From a virus, in IMG/VR virus record IMGVR_UViG_3300029982_000028, positions 1 to 44,962 of that record: 44,962 nucleotides of DNA; one strand, 5' to 3'. The position numbers were made by a program, and so were the translations under genes. The notes beneath the pieces are model-generated. The model saw only the letters and a list, made by a program, of their open reading frames with translations. It did not search any database and was not told where the DNA came from. This document shows, piece after piece, positions 15,881 through 23,976 of the stretch (positions are counted from its first letter, which is position 1; the number at the start of each line of letters is the position of its first letter).

Positions 15881-16795
15881 TTACCGCCCCGCTCCCGGAG
15901 GCATTTGCGGCGGCATAGGAGGAGGCCCGCCAGCGCCCGCAGGACCGCCGCCCATGCCGGGAGGTTGCATAGCGCCCATAGCGCCCGGCGGGATAGGAGG
16001 ACGGCCCGGAGGCGGCATGGGCGGGCCCATTGGCGGACCCATAGGCGGCTTGTCCTCTTTCGGTCCGCCGATAATGATATTGATGTTCGTCTTGCCCTTG
16101 CCGGCACGCCCTCCTTCCGCGCGAGCTTTGCGATCCTGTTCGTCGATACGATATTCCGCTTTCGATTCGCCGTTATGTCGCTGAGCCTTGCCGCCATCGG
16201 CGCGAGCTTTGCGATCCGATGGTGGCAAGGATTCGCTAGGCGTTTGTTCTGGTCTAGGGCTAATCTGCCATAATTTATTTCTGTCGCCCTCTCTCATCGC
16301 GAAACGATGAGCCTCTTCATATGAAGGGAAGCTCCGAGTAGTATCCCCTGGTCGCGTAGCGTGGAAATTGGCCGCCCCGCCATCCGCGCGCGCCTTTCGG
16401 TCGCCAGTGATGCGAACTCCCGTAACCTCATTGGCGATACCTCCCTTCTTCAACCCGCCAGCCCCGGCCATCAAGCCCGCGTGCGTAGGCTGGAACCCCG
16501 ATCCATACAGTCCGCCAGTCGGGACATTCGGAGCAAGCTGTTGCGCCGCCGTAGGTCCGCCCGTGCCGCGAGACTTCCGCCCCGCATGATGATGCGCCTT
16601 GTGGCCTTCGACCTTTCCGCCCTTGGCGAACGCGCGAGGCTTAGGCTGGCATGGCCCGGTTTTTTCCTCCGTATGAAGTTCGCCAGGAACCTCATAACCG
16701 GAGGCGTCAACCTTGCCGCCTTTGGTTGAGTTGAGGACGTGTTCGACGCGCTCTTTGCGATGCGAACTGTTGTACTTATCGGCGTGTTCAGACAT
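15881..16795 (-). CDS. Gly/Pro-rich phage protein with KARADGG repeats and a shared 'REGD..LW' module
   Basis: A 304-residue, mostly disordered protein. It has KARADGG near residues 134 and 196 and KARAEGG near 223, FAKGGKV near 56, and a His-rich HKAHHHAGRKSRG like that of the 8670-9089 protein. Residues 154-178 (RSFPSYEEAHRFAMREGD, then RNKLWQI) form a small folded-looking module that matches the separate 42-residue protein at 42683-42811. The C-terminal 60 residues are proline/glycine/methionine repeats (PPMGPPMGPPMPPPG). A structural or injected-protein role is possible. It is the neighbour of the Tad2-like gene. Function unknown. Confidence 0.65.
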   Translation of the reverse strand: MSEHADKYNSSHRKERVEHVLNSTKGGKVDASGYEVPGELHTEEKTGPCQPKPRAFAKGGKVEGHKAHHHAGRKSRGTGGPTAAQQLAPNVPTGGLYGSGFQPTHAGLMAGAGGLKKGGIANEVTGVRITGDRKARADGGAANFHATRPGDTTRSFPSYEEAHRFAMREGDRNKLWQISPRPEQTPSESLPPSDRKARADGGKAQRHNGESKAEYRIDEQDRKARAEGGRAGKGKTNINIIIGGPKEDKPPMGPPMGPPMPPPGRPPIPPGAMGAMQPPGMGGGPAGAGGPPPMPPQMPPGAGR

Positions 16796-16800
16796 GGCTT

Positions 16801-17070
16801 TTATCCCTTAGAAACAGAACCCCAATCGTCCGACAACACGTCGGTTTGAGACGCCAGCCACGGGACGAACTTTTTGTCAGCCGTGTACATAATGATAAAT
16901 GGCAAAGTGCTTTCTGGAACAATCGCCGCAACATTATGGTCTGCCGACCATCCGGCGCGGACATAAGCTAGCCACATTTCCTTTCCGTTCCAACCAGAAC
17001 GGGAAACCCGTTCGCCGCGCTTTAAAGCGGCAAGCGCCCATCCAAAATCTTGCGTATCTCCGTTGTGCAT
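16801..17070 (-). CDS. tad2: Tad2-like protein (DUF2829), candidate Thoeris anti-defence sponge
   Basis: An 89-residue protein with the full DUF2829 pattern: FGWALAALKRGERVSRSGWN, GKEMWLAYVRAG, LPFIIMYTADKKFVPWLASQ and TDVLSDDWGSV. DUF2829 includes Tad2, a phage protein that binds and sequesters the gcADPR signal molecule made by Thoeris systems, so that defence is not triggered. The residues that anchor the family (WNGK, W-x-x-S-Q-x-D-x-L-x-x-D-W) are present and the length is usual. The family is widespread and not every member has been tested, so the sponge activity is an inference from the family. The gene starts 2 nt after the stop of the low-complexity gene and precedes the Gly/Pro-rich gene, well inside the late block. 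Confidence 0.8.
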   Translation of the reverse strand: MHNGDTQDFGWALAALKRGERVSRSGWNGKEMWLAYVRAGWSADHNVAAIVPESTLPFIIMYTADKKFVPWLASQTDVLSDDWGSVSKG

Positions 17071-17072
17071 GG

Positions 17073-18878
17073 CTAAGCCGCTTTCTTTCGTTTGAGAACC
17101 TGACGCGCTAATCTCACGGCGTTTTCAACATCGCCGCCATCCGCTTTATGACGACGCGAAACCTTCATCTCGGCATGAAGAAAGCCGCCTCGCTCCCACC
17201 CGCCGCCGTCGCCACCCGAACTGCCCGACGATCCACCGTCGCCGCCTGTAGACCCACTATCGCCGCCGCTATCCCCGCCGCTGTCACCGCCAGCCGCCGC
17301 AGTCCCGCCTTCTCCCGCACCGGACGCAGCGCCACTAGAACCTCCGTCTCCCGCACCAGATGCTGCGCCACCGCCATCGCCCGCGCTTGCCGAACCCGCC
17401 CCCGTTGCGCCATCGCCGCCATTCGATCCGTCTCCCGCCGCCGCGCCGGTTGCTCCGCTTTCGCCGTCCGATGCCGCCGCAACGCCAGGACTTACACCAG
17501 TATCGCCAGCGCTAGCGCCAGCAACGCCGTCCGATGTTGTAGCCGCCGCATCGGAACCCGCCGTTGTACCGACCGCATTACCAACGCCTACGCCCTCGTC
17601 TCCAGACGTTGCCGCGTCCGAGCCAATGCCATTAACGCCAAGGCCGGGAGACGTAACGCCGTTGTCGGCGTTCGCTGTAACGCCCATATTCGCTACCGCA
17701 GCATCCATAGCTTGCGATTGAGCCATAGCTTGAGCAAGTGCGGCTGATAGTGATGGAGCAAGCATTCCAGTCGTGACGTGGCCAGCAGCGCCCGTATCTG
17801 AACCTATGCCGCCTTGACCGTCAGCAGCAACGCCGGGAGCGGCGGGAGCCGCAGGCGCGGCAGGCGCGGCAGGCGCGGCAGGCGCGGCGGGAGCCGCAGG
17901 AACGCCTACAGGGCCGAGCGGACTTTCCGTTACCGAAGGCGTAGGAGCCAATGAAACTGTCGGAGCGGTAATACTCGATGCATCCGCCGTCGCCATTGCC
18001 TGATCGTTGGAATATGTCGGGTCTTGATTTGTAAGTTTACCCGTAGGAGGTGACACGGTAGGAGCCGTCGCGTTCGGATTGGAAAGCGCATTCATATGCG
18101 CCGCAGCCGTAGCCGCATCAGCCGCAGCCGCAGCATCGGTATAATGCGAAGTAGGAGAAGCCGCATTTGCTCCTGTTATTCCATCAGTCGTTGTCGCCGG
18201 AACGCCCGTAACGCTTCCCGATACAACGCCGGGAGGCGCAACGCTGGTAGTAGGCGCGGTATCCGCAGGCGCAGGACTTGATGGAGCGGTGTTCGCCGTT
18301 ACAGAGGAAGCGGGAGCGGCGGGAGAGGAAGTCGCAGGCGCAGATGGCGCGGTATCCGCAGGCGCAGGACTTGATGGAGCGGTGTTCGCCGTTACAGAGG
18401 AAGCGGGAGCGGCGGGAGAGGAAGTCGCAGGCGCAGATGGCGCGGGCGCAGATGGCGAACTCCCGCCAATCCCCACACCTTCATCCCCAGAAGCCGCAGC
18501 GTCCGAGCCAATGCCATTAACGCCAAGACCGCTAGTTGACGGCGCGTTGCCGCCCGATACTCCAGCAGGCGCGGAGCCGCCTCCAATAGGGTTTTGCACG
18601 GCAGCGTTTATTGGCGCGGGAGAAGATGGAGAAGCGGACGGCGCTTGCGTCGAAGCCGCAGCCGTAGGCAACGTCGGGTTTGGGATAGCGTTGCCATTCG
18701 GCGTAAACGGACTTGCGCCCGGCTTGATCGGGATTGTCGAAGCCGTTGGCACAGTCCATGACGGGATTTGAACCATGCCATAGCCGGGGAGATAGACCGA
18801 TCCGCCAGGGGCGCGTTTGATCCTCTTGGCGATCATGATGGCTTGGCGCATGGCCTTGTCAGGATCAGTCGGGAACAT
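17073..18878 (-). CDS. Large low-complexity Ala/Gly/Ser/Pro protein between portal and Tad2
   Basis: A 601-residue protein overlapping the portal gene by 14 bp. Folded-looking ends flank a disordered centre: the N-terminus is MRQAIMIAKRIKRAPGGSVY (LPGYGMVQIPSW follows) and the C-terminus has RRHKADGGDVENAVRLARQV then LKRKKAA. Between them are 500 residues of repeats: a 31-residue unit in two tandem copies (93-bp DNA repeat), PAAPAAPAAP runs, two copies of GLGVNGIGSDAA, and C-terminal GGDSGGDSGG-type runs. The helix-plus-RAxGG layout at both ends resembles the N-terminus of the 89-589 protein. A portal-associated or ejected internal protein is plausible, but nothing establishes this. Frameshift reading of the same DNA gives no competing gene. 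Confidence 0.6.
   Translation of the reverse strand: MFPTDPDKAMRQAIMIAKRIKRAPGGSVYLPGYGMVQIPSWTVPTASTIPIKPGASPFTPNGNAIPNPTLPTAAASTQAPSASPSSPAPINAAVQNPIGGGSAPAGVSGGNAPSTSGLGVNGIGSDAAASGDEGVGIGGSSPSAPAPSAPATSSPAAPASSVTANTAPSSPAPADTAPSAPATSSPAAPASSVTANTAPSSPAPADTAPTTSVAPPGVVSGSVTGVPATTTDGITGANAASPTSHYTDAAAAADAATAAAHMNALSNPNATAPTVSPPTGKLTNQDPTYSNDQAMATADASSITAPTVSLAPTPSVTESPLGPVGVPAAPAAPAAPAAPAAPAAPAAPGVAADGQGGIGSDTGAAGHVTTGMLAPSLSAALAQAMAQSQAMDAAVANMGVTANADNGVTSPGLGVNGIGSDAATSGDEGVGVGNAVGTTAGSDAAATTSDGVAGASAGDTGVSPGVAAASDGESGATGAAAGDGSNGGDGATGAGSASAGDGGGAASGAGDGGSSGAASGAGEGGTAAAGGDSGGDSGGDSGSTGGDGGSSGSSGGDGGGWERGGFLHAEMKVSRRHKADGGDVENAVRLARQVLKRKKAA
18253..18438 (-). repeat. Tandem 93-bp direct repeat in the low-complexity gene
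   Basis: Two adjacent copies, 18253-18345 and 18346-18438, which read as identical in this sequence, encode the same 31-residue Ser/Ala/Pro unit (TAPSAPATSSPAAPASSVTA within it). Because the length is a multiple of three, copies can be gained or lost without breaking the reading frame. Exact DNA identity suggests a recent duplication. Confidence 0.85.
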
Positions 18879-21291
18879 TGGGCTTACCCTTCGCCTTGCT
18901 CATGGCCTTCAGCTTCTCACTTTCCAGCGAGCCCTTCGCATCCCGATCCGCAACCTTATGCTCTCCATCAAACGCCATATCGCCCTGATGCTGCGCCAAA
19001 TCCACCGCCTTGTGCATGTTCTCATGCTGTTGCGTGCTGTTGTGGATCATAATCTCTTTCGCCAAATTCATCGTCGCCAAATGCTCGGCACTCGAACGGT
19101 CTGCTTGCTCATTCCTGGCGCGCAACGCCAAATCCGCCTGATCCACGTCGGCAAGCTTGGCCTTCGTATGGGCGTCCATCAAAGCTGTTTTGGCCTTGAC
19201 GATATCGAGCGGCTGCGTCCCGCCGTCTCCCTTGCCCATATCCATTTGCAGACGAGACTTTTCAAGGTCAATCTTACCCTTGACCTCATCCGACTTGGCT
19301 TGAGCCATAATGCCCTTTGCCTTCGCCTCGTCTAGTTTGGCCTGACCCTCTTGCTGCATCTTGGTAAGCTCTGGCGGCGGCTGACCCATCGCGCTCGGGG
19401 GAGCCATGAACTGTTCGGGATTGCTAAAGCCTAGCGCCTGAATACAAGCCCGGTCAATCGCAATCGGATCGTACAGCGAAGGCGATTGAGCCTGCAATTC
19501 TTTCAGCGCCGCCAACTTCATAAGACGCTGTATCTGAGACGCCGTGTTCGGATCGGCTTGCGGAACCAAATTGCAATCGTCCAAAGCTTGTAAGAACGTA
19601 TCCTCATCCCACTTGCGCGTCGGCTTCCTATTTTTCTGCCAGAAGCTTTCGGGATGCTCTCGGAAGCACTCAGCCAAGAGTTGCAATTCCGTCGCCTGCG
19701 AGGCGTGCATCCGCTTATGAACGCTGTTCAAAATCTTGGTTGCGCCTTCGATCAACGCAAGCGTGGTTCCCACCGGAGCATCAGATTTGCCTTCTCCGAC
19801 CGGCATTTCCGCCGTTCCGCCGACGCGCTGGCCTGTTTCGACCATGTTTTCAATCAACGCCATCAACGAAGGCGCGGACTGCATATTGTAGGGAAGCGGC
19901 ATTACCGCTTCATTGATCGGCAGTCCATTTGTTTTGACCTTGGCCGCGCCGCCTGGAGGAACGCGAAGAATGTTTGTGTCTTGCCTCATTCCCATATCGG
20001 CGATCAAAAAGCCGGGGAAGTTGGCATACATGCCCAAGTCCAACAACTCACGCCAAGCGGCTGTTACCGCCATAGTCGTGTTGCCAAGAATGTTGAGCAG
20101 GCCAATATCGTAGAAGCCAAAACCGGGAACGAACGTATATTTAACGAACGTGTCTTTCGCTTCCGGCAGTTCCTTCGTGTCCTCATCGAAATTGCGGACA
20201 ATCGCCAAAATCTCTTTCGTCGAAACATCAATCGTCACGCGATACGGAATTTCCAATCCCGTGATCTTGCCTTTAGATTTGTGTTCAAAACTAAGAATAT
20301 CAAGCTCGCAATAGCACTCGTAAATTTCACGATCCCGATCATCGGGACGCATTGATGTTTCTGTTACGCCCTGCTGCGCCATCTTCTCGCGCTTGACCGC
20401 ATCGCGCTCTGCCATCATCGGCGTATGCAAATCTATATCGCGATAGACGCCTAGAATTTGCAAACGCTTGACGGTCGAAGGCTTCATCATCACGCGATGA
20501 GTTACGCGCTTGGCGTTGCGCAAATCTGTCGCGTCATTGTTGACGATCAAATCCTCTGCGTCCACATGCTCACTGACAGGGCGATTGCGGAGTGGGCAGG
20601 AATAGACTTTCTTGAACGCCGTGCCGCCAAAGCCGAGCATCAGCAACATGCGGTCTGTATCGGGGTAGTATTCTGTAGCCGTGACTGTTAGATAATGATT
20701 GAAGTCTTTTTCAAGCGCGTTCGCCAGCGTGTCTTGGTTGACGGTTCCGTTATTGCTATCATCGCGGATTTTAGCCGGCCCGTCAGTCGGAAGCATTTCG
20801 GATCGGGCGTTGGCCTGAAACCTAAGCACGGCCTCTTGCAAAAGGGGATGGCGAACTTTGCTCATTCCTTCGACGGGAGCGCCGTCTGCTGGCTGAGACC
20901 CGCCTGGGCTTTCCAGACTTAGCCCGAGCAGGCGAATACCTTTTGCGCGTTCCTCGATCCAATCCTTGCGGCTTGTAATATCGTCCTCGATACCGCGCAT
21001 TAAGTCTTCGGCGATGCGCCCTAGTTCGAGTTTGTCGATATCGTCAACTAGGTTATCGAACCATCCAATTTTGCGCTTGGGTTCATCGTTGATCGGCTTG
21101 CCGTCCAGGCTGATCGTTATCGAGCCGTCCGCGTGTTCGATCTTGATGACGTTGCCGTTGTCATCAACGATAGGCTTATCGCCGCCATTATCTCCGGTTT
21201 CCTCGATGATAACGTCAGGGCCGAGGTCTGGAGTTTGCGGTTGAGGAAACGGTGATCTGATATTTGGCGATAGGCCGGGAGTTAGGGACAA
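18865..21291 (-). CDS. Portal protein (P22-type)
   Basis: An 808-residue portal, of the size of the P22 gp1 family (about 725). Features: LRFQANARSEMLPTDGPAKI near residue 150, TEYYPDTDRMLLMLGFGGTA, FKKVYSCPLRNRPVSEHVDA, 'EDLIVNNDATDLRNAKRVTH', FVPGFGFYDIGLLNILGNTT, and the long C-terminal helical barrel region from about 620 onward with repeated Lys/Ala/Glu helices (KMQQEGQAKLDEAKAKGIMA). Portals form the dodecameric gate through which DNA is packaged. The start is a TTG at 21291 with AGGA 9 nt upstream; no nearby in-frame ATG replaces it. It sits just after TerL in gene order, as usual. Confidence 0.9.
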   Translation of the reverse strand: MSLTPGLSPNIRSPFPQPQTPDLGPDVIIEETGDNGGDKPIVDDNGNVIKIEHADGSITISLDGKPINDEPKRKIGWFDNLVDDIDKLELGRIAEDLMRGIEDDITSRKDWIEERAKGIRLLGLSLESPGGSQPADGAPVEGMSKVRHPLLQEAVLRFQANARSEMLPTDGPAKIRDDSNNGTVNQDTLANALEKDFNHYLTVTATEYYPDTDRMLLMLGFGGTAFKKVYSCPLRNRPVSEHVDAEDLIVNNDATDLRNAKRVTHRVMMKPSTVKRLQILGVYRDIDLHTPMMAERDAVKREKMAQQGVTETSMRPDDRDREIYECYCELDILSFEHKSKGKITGLEIPYRVTIDVSTKEILAIVRNFDEDTKELPEAKDTFVKYTFVPGFGFYDIGLLNILGNTTMAVTAAWRELLDLGMYANFPGFLIADMGMRQDTNILRVPPGGAAKVKTNGLPINEAVMPLPYNMQSAPSLMALIENMVETGQRVGGTAEMPVGEGKSDAPVGTTLALIEGATKILNSVHKRMHASQATELQLLAECFREHPESFWQKNRKPTRKWDEDTFLQALDDCNLVPQADPNTASQIQRLMKLAALKELQAQSPSLYDPIAIDRACIQALGFSNPEQFMAPPSAMGQPPPELTKMQQEGQAKLDEAKAKGIMAQAKSDEVKGKIDLEKSRLQMDMGKGDGGTQPLDIVKAKTALMDAHTKAKLADVDQADLALRARNEQADRSSAEHLATMNLAKEIMIHNSTQQHENMHKAVDLAQHQGDMAFDGEHKVADRDAKGSLESEKLKAMSKAKGKPNVPD

Positions 21292-21296
21292 CTGTT

Positions 21297-21593
21297 TTAT
21301 CCTAAGTACAATACATCAGAAGGTGTACGCTCACGCATTTCTATTTCATTCAGATATTCCAAGAATCTACGCATAGTGTCCTTTAAGAACCTTGGCTTAG
21401 TCCCCTTGGGAAACTTCCTATGGCTTGCCGATACCTTTATCAGCTCGTCCAAATCAGGATCGTCGGGGAACTTTTCACGCCATTCGTCCACATCTTCTCG
21501 CGTCAAGGCAACCCATGATCGGTCAAACCCCGGCGGCGGGGTTTGAAGACCAAAGAAAATAACAAGTTGAAGACTTTCTCTAGTCTTGCTCAT
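21297..21593 (-). CDS. Small conserved-position protein between terminase and portal
   Basis: A 98-residue protein (MSKTRESLQLVIFFGLQTPP) ending just before the portal TTG. It contains DRSWVALTREDVDEWREKFP, then DDPDLDELIK, and a basic C-terminal helix ending SDVLYLG. The first in-frame start outside the terminase gene is the ATG at 21593, 5 nt after the terminase stop; an ATG at 21608 would overlap that gene slightly. No domain is recognised. Small genes in this slot are common and unassigned. Confidence 0.55.
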   Translation of the reverse strand: MSKTRESLQLVIFFGLQTPPPGFDRSWVALTREDVDEWREKFPDDPDLDELIKVSASHRKFPKGTKPRFLKDTMRRFLEYLNEIEMRERTPSDVLYLG

Positions 21594-21597
21594 TTCC

Positions 21598-23241
21598 TCA
21601 TACTGCATACAAAGGAGGGGGAGAACGCCCAATATGTCTCATACTCTCGCCAATCTCCGCAAGACGCTCTGGCGCTCTCGTAAGCAAACCCGCATCGCGA
21701 AGAAACCTAAGCGCCTGTGAACACGTATCGACAAGATCGTCATGCTTTCCCTTTGGAAAGGTCCGAACCTGACTAATCACCATCTCAGCCCATTCTTTAT
21801 CCGGCGCATGAACCGTGCCATCGGCGAAGATATGCTGCACACTATACAGCCGAGACAGCTTGTCGCCGCCCTTCGGATCGATCAACTGCACGCCAAATTT
21901 TTCGTGTCCGACCGCTCGGCGAAGCTCTTGCGCAAGACTTATCCCCGCCGCCTTGCTTTCGACGAGTAGCAAATCGACCGCAAACCGCTTGCAGTCTTTC
22001 GAGACTTGCAAAACCAAATCAGGGAACTCAAGCCTCTTTTGCCATGCGTAGAGCATGATAACTTGCGGGGTTTTCTCGCCATACTCGCGCGGCTCAAGCT
22101 CACTCAATCTACCATATCGACTTGAGGCTTGCGTCGCAACCGCTGTCCGCTCAGACGAAAACACGCCCCAAATCGTCATCGCGCTAAAGTCGTTTTCCTG
22201 CTTGGTCGTGTAGGCGGTATCGAGCGAGGCGCAGACAAAATCCAGCGGCGGATATTTGTCCTCTGTCCAAAGCTGCCACCATTCGTCCTTGATGACGCCG
22301 CCACCGCGAGGCGCAGGCTCTTGGGCGAACTGCGCGGCTGCACCATATGGTCCTAGCGAAGCCTCATCACGATTTACTACGTCGAGCGGAAACCGCTCTG
22401 GGAAAAACAATTCGCCCTCGACCTCGCGCGGATCGCACGTTCCCAACAGCGTCGGGCCAGCTCGGCGCGGATCGAACCGCATCGGCAACATCACATGATC
22501 CCAAAGGCCGGGCGTCTTTTTGTTTAACTCGTCTAGGATGACGCCAGATATGTCTCCTTCGTGAAGGCGCTGCATAATGCAAATAATCACGCTTTTTATC
22601 GGATCGTTAAGGCGCGTCGGGATGGCTTCAAGAAAGTTGTTCACTTCCGATTGCATCGAAACTTCTGACGTGGCGCTCTCGACCGAATGAGGATCGTCAA
22701 TCATCACGTAATCGGCTCGAATGCCTGTCAGCGAGCCAATGGCGGTTGCAATGCGAAAGCCCGTCGCCTCGTTGGCAAAGTTCAGCTTGCCGCGTTGATC
22801 CTGACTGATCTTGACCTTATCGCCCCAACGAGCTTGAAACCAATCCGACGTAACCAGCGTCCGCATTTTGTAGGCGTCGCGAGCGGAAAGATTTTCAATC
22901 TTATGAGCCGCGCAAAGAAAACGCATGTGCGGCTTGTTTCGCGGCCCCCAAACCCAGGCCGGAAAGAACACGTTGAGCAGGAGGCTTTTCATACCGCCTG
23001 GCGGCAGATTGATTAGCAGGCGGTTATATGGCCTCCCGTTGACTTCTACGCCTTCGTCAATCGCCTCCAGGTGTTCGGCGATCATGTCCAAATGCCAGTT
23101 GTGGACATAAGGCGCGGACGGTTCTAGGACGTGCCATGCGCGTTTGATGAAGTAGACGAGCGATCTTTCGCATCGGTCGCGTTCTAGGTCGAATAGCATT
23201 CGGGTTGGATTGACGCCGAACGGAAGTTCAATCTTGGACAA
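21598..23241 (-). CDS. terL: Terminase large subunit
   Basis: A 547-residue packaging motor. The ATPase domain has Walker A PPGGMKS (residues 80-86) and Walker B 'ADYVMIDDPHS' (about 176-186); the coupling region follows. The nuclease domain shows the RNase H-like acid set: an ASLDTAYT strand (near 340), LLVESKAAGISLAQELR (near 435) and KGKHDDLVDTCSQA (near 510). TerL cuts concatemeric DNA and pumps it into the head through the portal. The start is a TTG at 23241; the next in-frame ATG (23199) would drop 14 residues. The neighbouring portal and TerS (24507-25034) complete the packaging module. Confidence 0.93.
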   Translation of the reverse strand: MSKIELPFGVNPTRMLFDLERDRCERSLVYFIKRAWHVLEPSAPYVHNWHLDMIAEHLEAIDEGVEVNGRPYNRLLINLPPGGMKSLLLNVFFPAWVWGPRNKPHMRFLCAAHKIENLSARDAYKMRTLVTSDWFQARWGDKVKISQDQRGKLNFANEATGFRIATAIGSLTGIRADYVMIDDPHSVESATSEVSMQSEVNNFLEAIPTRLNDPIKSVIICIMQRLHEGDISGVILDELNKKTPGLWDHVMLPMRFDPRRAGPTLLGTCDPREVEGELFFPERFPLDVVNRDEASLGPYGAAAQFAQEPAPRGGGVIKDEWWQLWTEDKYPPLDFVCASLDTAYTTKQENDFSAMTIWGVFSSERTAVATQASSRYGRLSELEPREYGEKTPQVIMLYAWQKRLEFPDLVLQVSKDCKRFAVDLLLVESKAAGISLAQELRRAVGHEKFGVQLIDPKGGDKLSRLYSVQHIFADGTVHAPDKEWAEMVISQVRTFPKGKHDDLVDTCSQALRFLRDAGLLTRAPERLAEIGESMRHIGRSPPPLYAV

Positions 23242-23416
23242 GCTTCACAGCCGCATTTCGTTTAGTCTTAACCCTGAGATTGTATGTCGGATCGTTTCGC
23301 CAATACGATTCCTTAGCCGGATGAACCGTGCCATCTGGCATAAACTTTTTAGCGCAATAGGATTGAACCCATTTATGGCTAACCATGCGCTTCGCAACGC
23401 TATCGTAAAGCGGCAT
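23228..23416 (-). CDS. Small hypothetical protein overlapping the terminase start
   Basis: A 62-residue basic protein (MPLYDSVAKRMVSHKWVQSY, then CAKKFMPDGTVHPAKESYW) overlapping the terminase gene by 14 bp. An in-frame TTG at 23464 would lengthen it by 16 residues. The sequence looks like a real protein rather than a shadow (Trp/Tyr/His spread, no repeats), but there is no strong ribosome-binding site. Function unknown. Confidence 0.45.
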   Translation of the reverse strand: MPLYDSVAKRMVSHKWVQSYCAKKFMPDGTVHPAKESYWRNDPTYNLRVKTKRNAAVKLVQD

Positions 23417-23444
23417 GTTTGGATCGCGCCAGTCTAAGCGAGTG

Positions 23445-23543
23445 TCAGGTGGAAGTCGGCGCAAATCTAACAGGCCCCAGAATGTGATGCAAGGCGGTAG
23501 CTAATGCGGCTAGAGATACGCGGGAGAGAAGGGCGGATTTCAT
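23445..23543 (-). CDS. Possible very short ORF
   Basis: A 32-residue reading frame (MKSALLSRVSLAALATALHH) starting at an ATG that overlaps the stop of the gene at 23543-23821 (TGATG). It has a short hydrophobic stretch and fills the only gap between two genes of this cluster. The overlap favours translation, but the length and composition carry little information. Confidence 0.25.
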   Translation of the reverse strand: MKSALLSRVSLAALATALHHILGPVRFAPTST

Positions 23544-23821
23544 CACACTCCCCAATTCTTCGGATCGAACGGATCATGCTTTGGCTCAAAGCTATCAGGG
23601 CCAGATGGCTCGGCAGTTTCAAACGTATTGCCTTCGCCATAGACCACGACCGCATTGCGACGAACTTCCTCTGCCGTTTTATCGCCGCCCACCATGAAAC
23701 CAGGACCGACTGCCGACATTGTAATCACCTCTTGCGTAGGCTTTCCGTACATATCCCAGCCGGTCAATACATATTCGCCAGTCATATGCCTCAGGAGCAT
23801 ATCACGAATCTCTTTACTCAT
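23543..23821 (-). CDS. Hypothetical protein, Gly/Pro-rich acidic C-terminus
   Basis: A 92-residue protein with GGGAGG about 8 nt upstream of the ATG at 23821. It reads MSKEIRDMLLRHMTGEYVLT, then GWDMYGKPTQEVITMSAVGP and a 'GGDKTAEEVRRNAVVVYGEG' segment, ending in a Pro/Asp-rich tail. A small beta-type domain is likely. The ATG overlaps the stop of the upstream secreted-type gene by 4 bp (ATGA). No family recognised. Confidence 0.6.
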   Translation of the reverse strand: MSKEIRDMLLRHMTGEYVLTGWDMYGKPTQEVITMSAVGPGFMVGGDKTAEEVRRNAVVVYGEGNTFETAEPSGPDSFEPKHDPFDPKNWGV

Positions 23822-23976
23822 TTCTCTGCCTCCCTCAAGACAGACCGCAGTCGAAAGATCATCGGCCTGCCAGCAACCGCGCTACCGAGGCCGTGCGTGT
23901 TTGCGATTGCCGGCGTCGCGAACGAGACGGCAATCGCTAAGGCGAGATAGTTCACGGAAACGGCGCGAATACTCAT
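23818..23976 (-). CDS. Small predicted secreted protein
   Basis: A 52-residue protein. The first 25 residues (basic N-terminus, then NYLALAIAVSFATPAIA) form a good Sec signal peptide with an AIA cleavage site, leaving a mature peptide of about 27 residues. GGGAG lies upstream, and both ends overlap neighbouring genes by 4 bp (ATGA), strong evidence for translational coupling. Too short for a family call. Phage genes of this size with a signal peptide can be lysis (Rz1-like), exclusion or envelope factors; no lipobox Cys is present, so it is not a classical Rz1. Confidence 0.5.
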   Translation of the reverse strand: MSIRAVSVNYLALAIAVSFATPAIANTHGLGSAVAGRPMIFRLRSVLREAEK

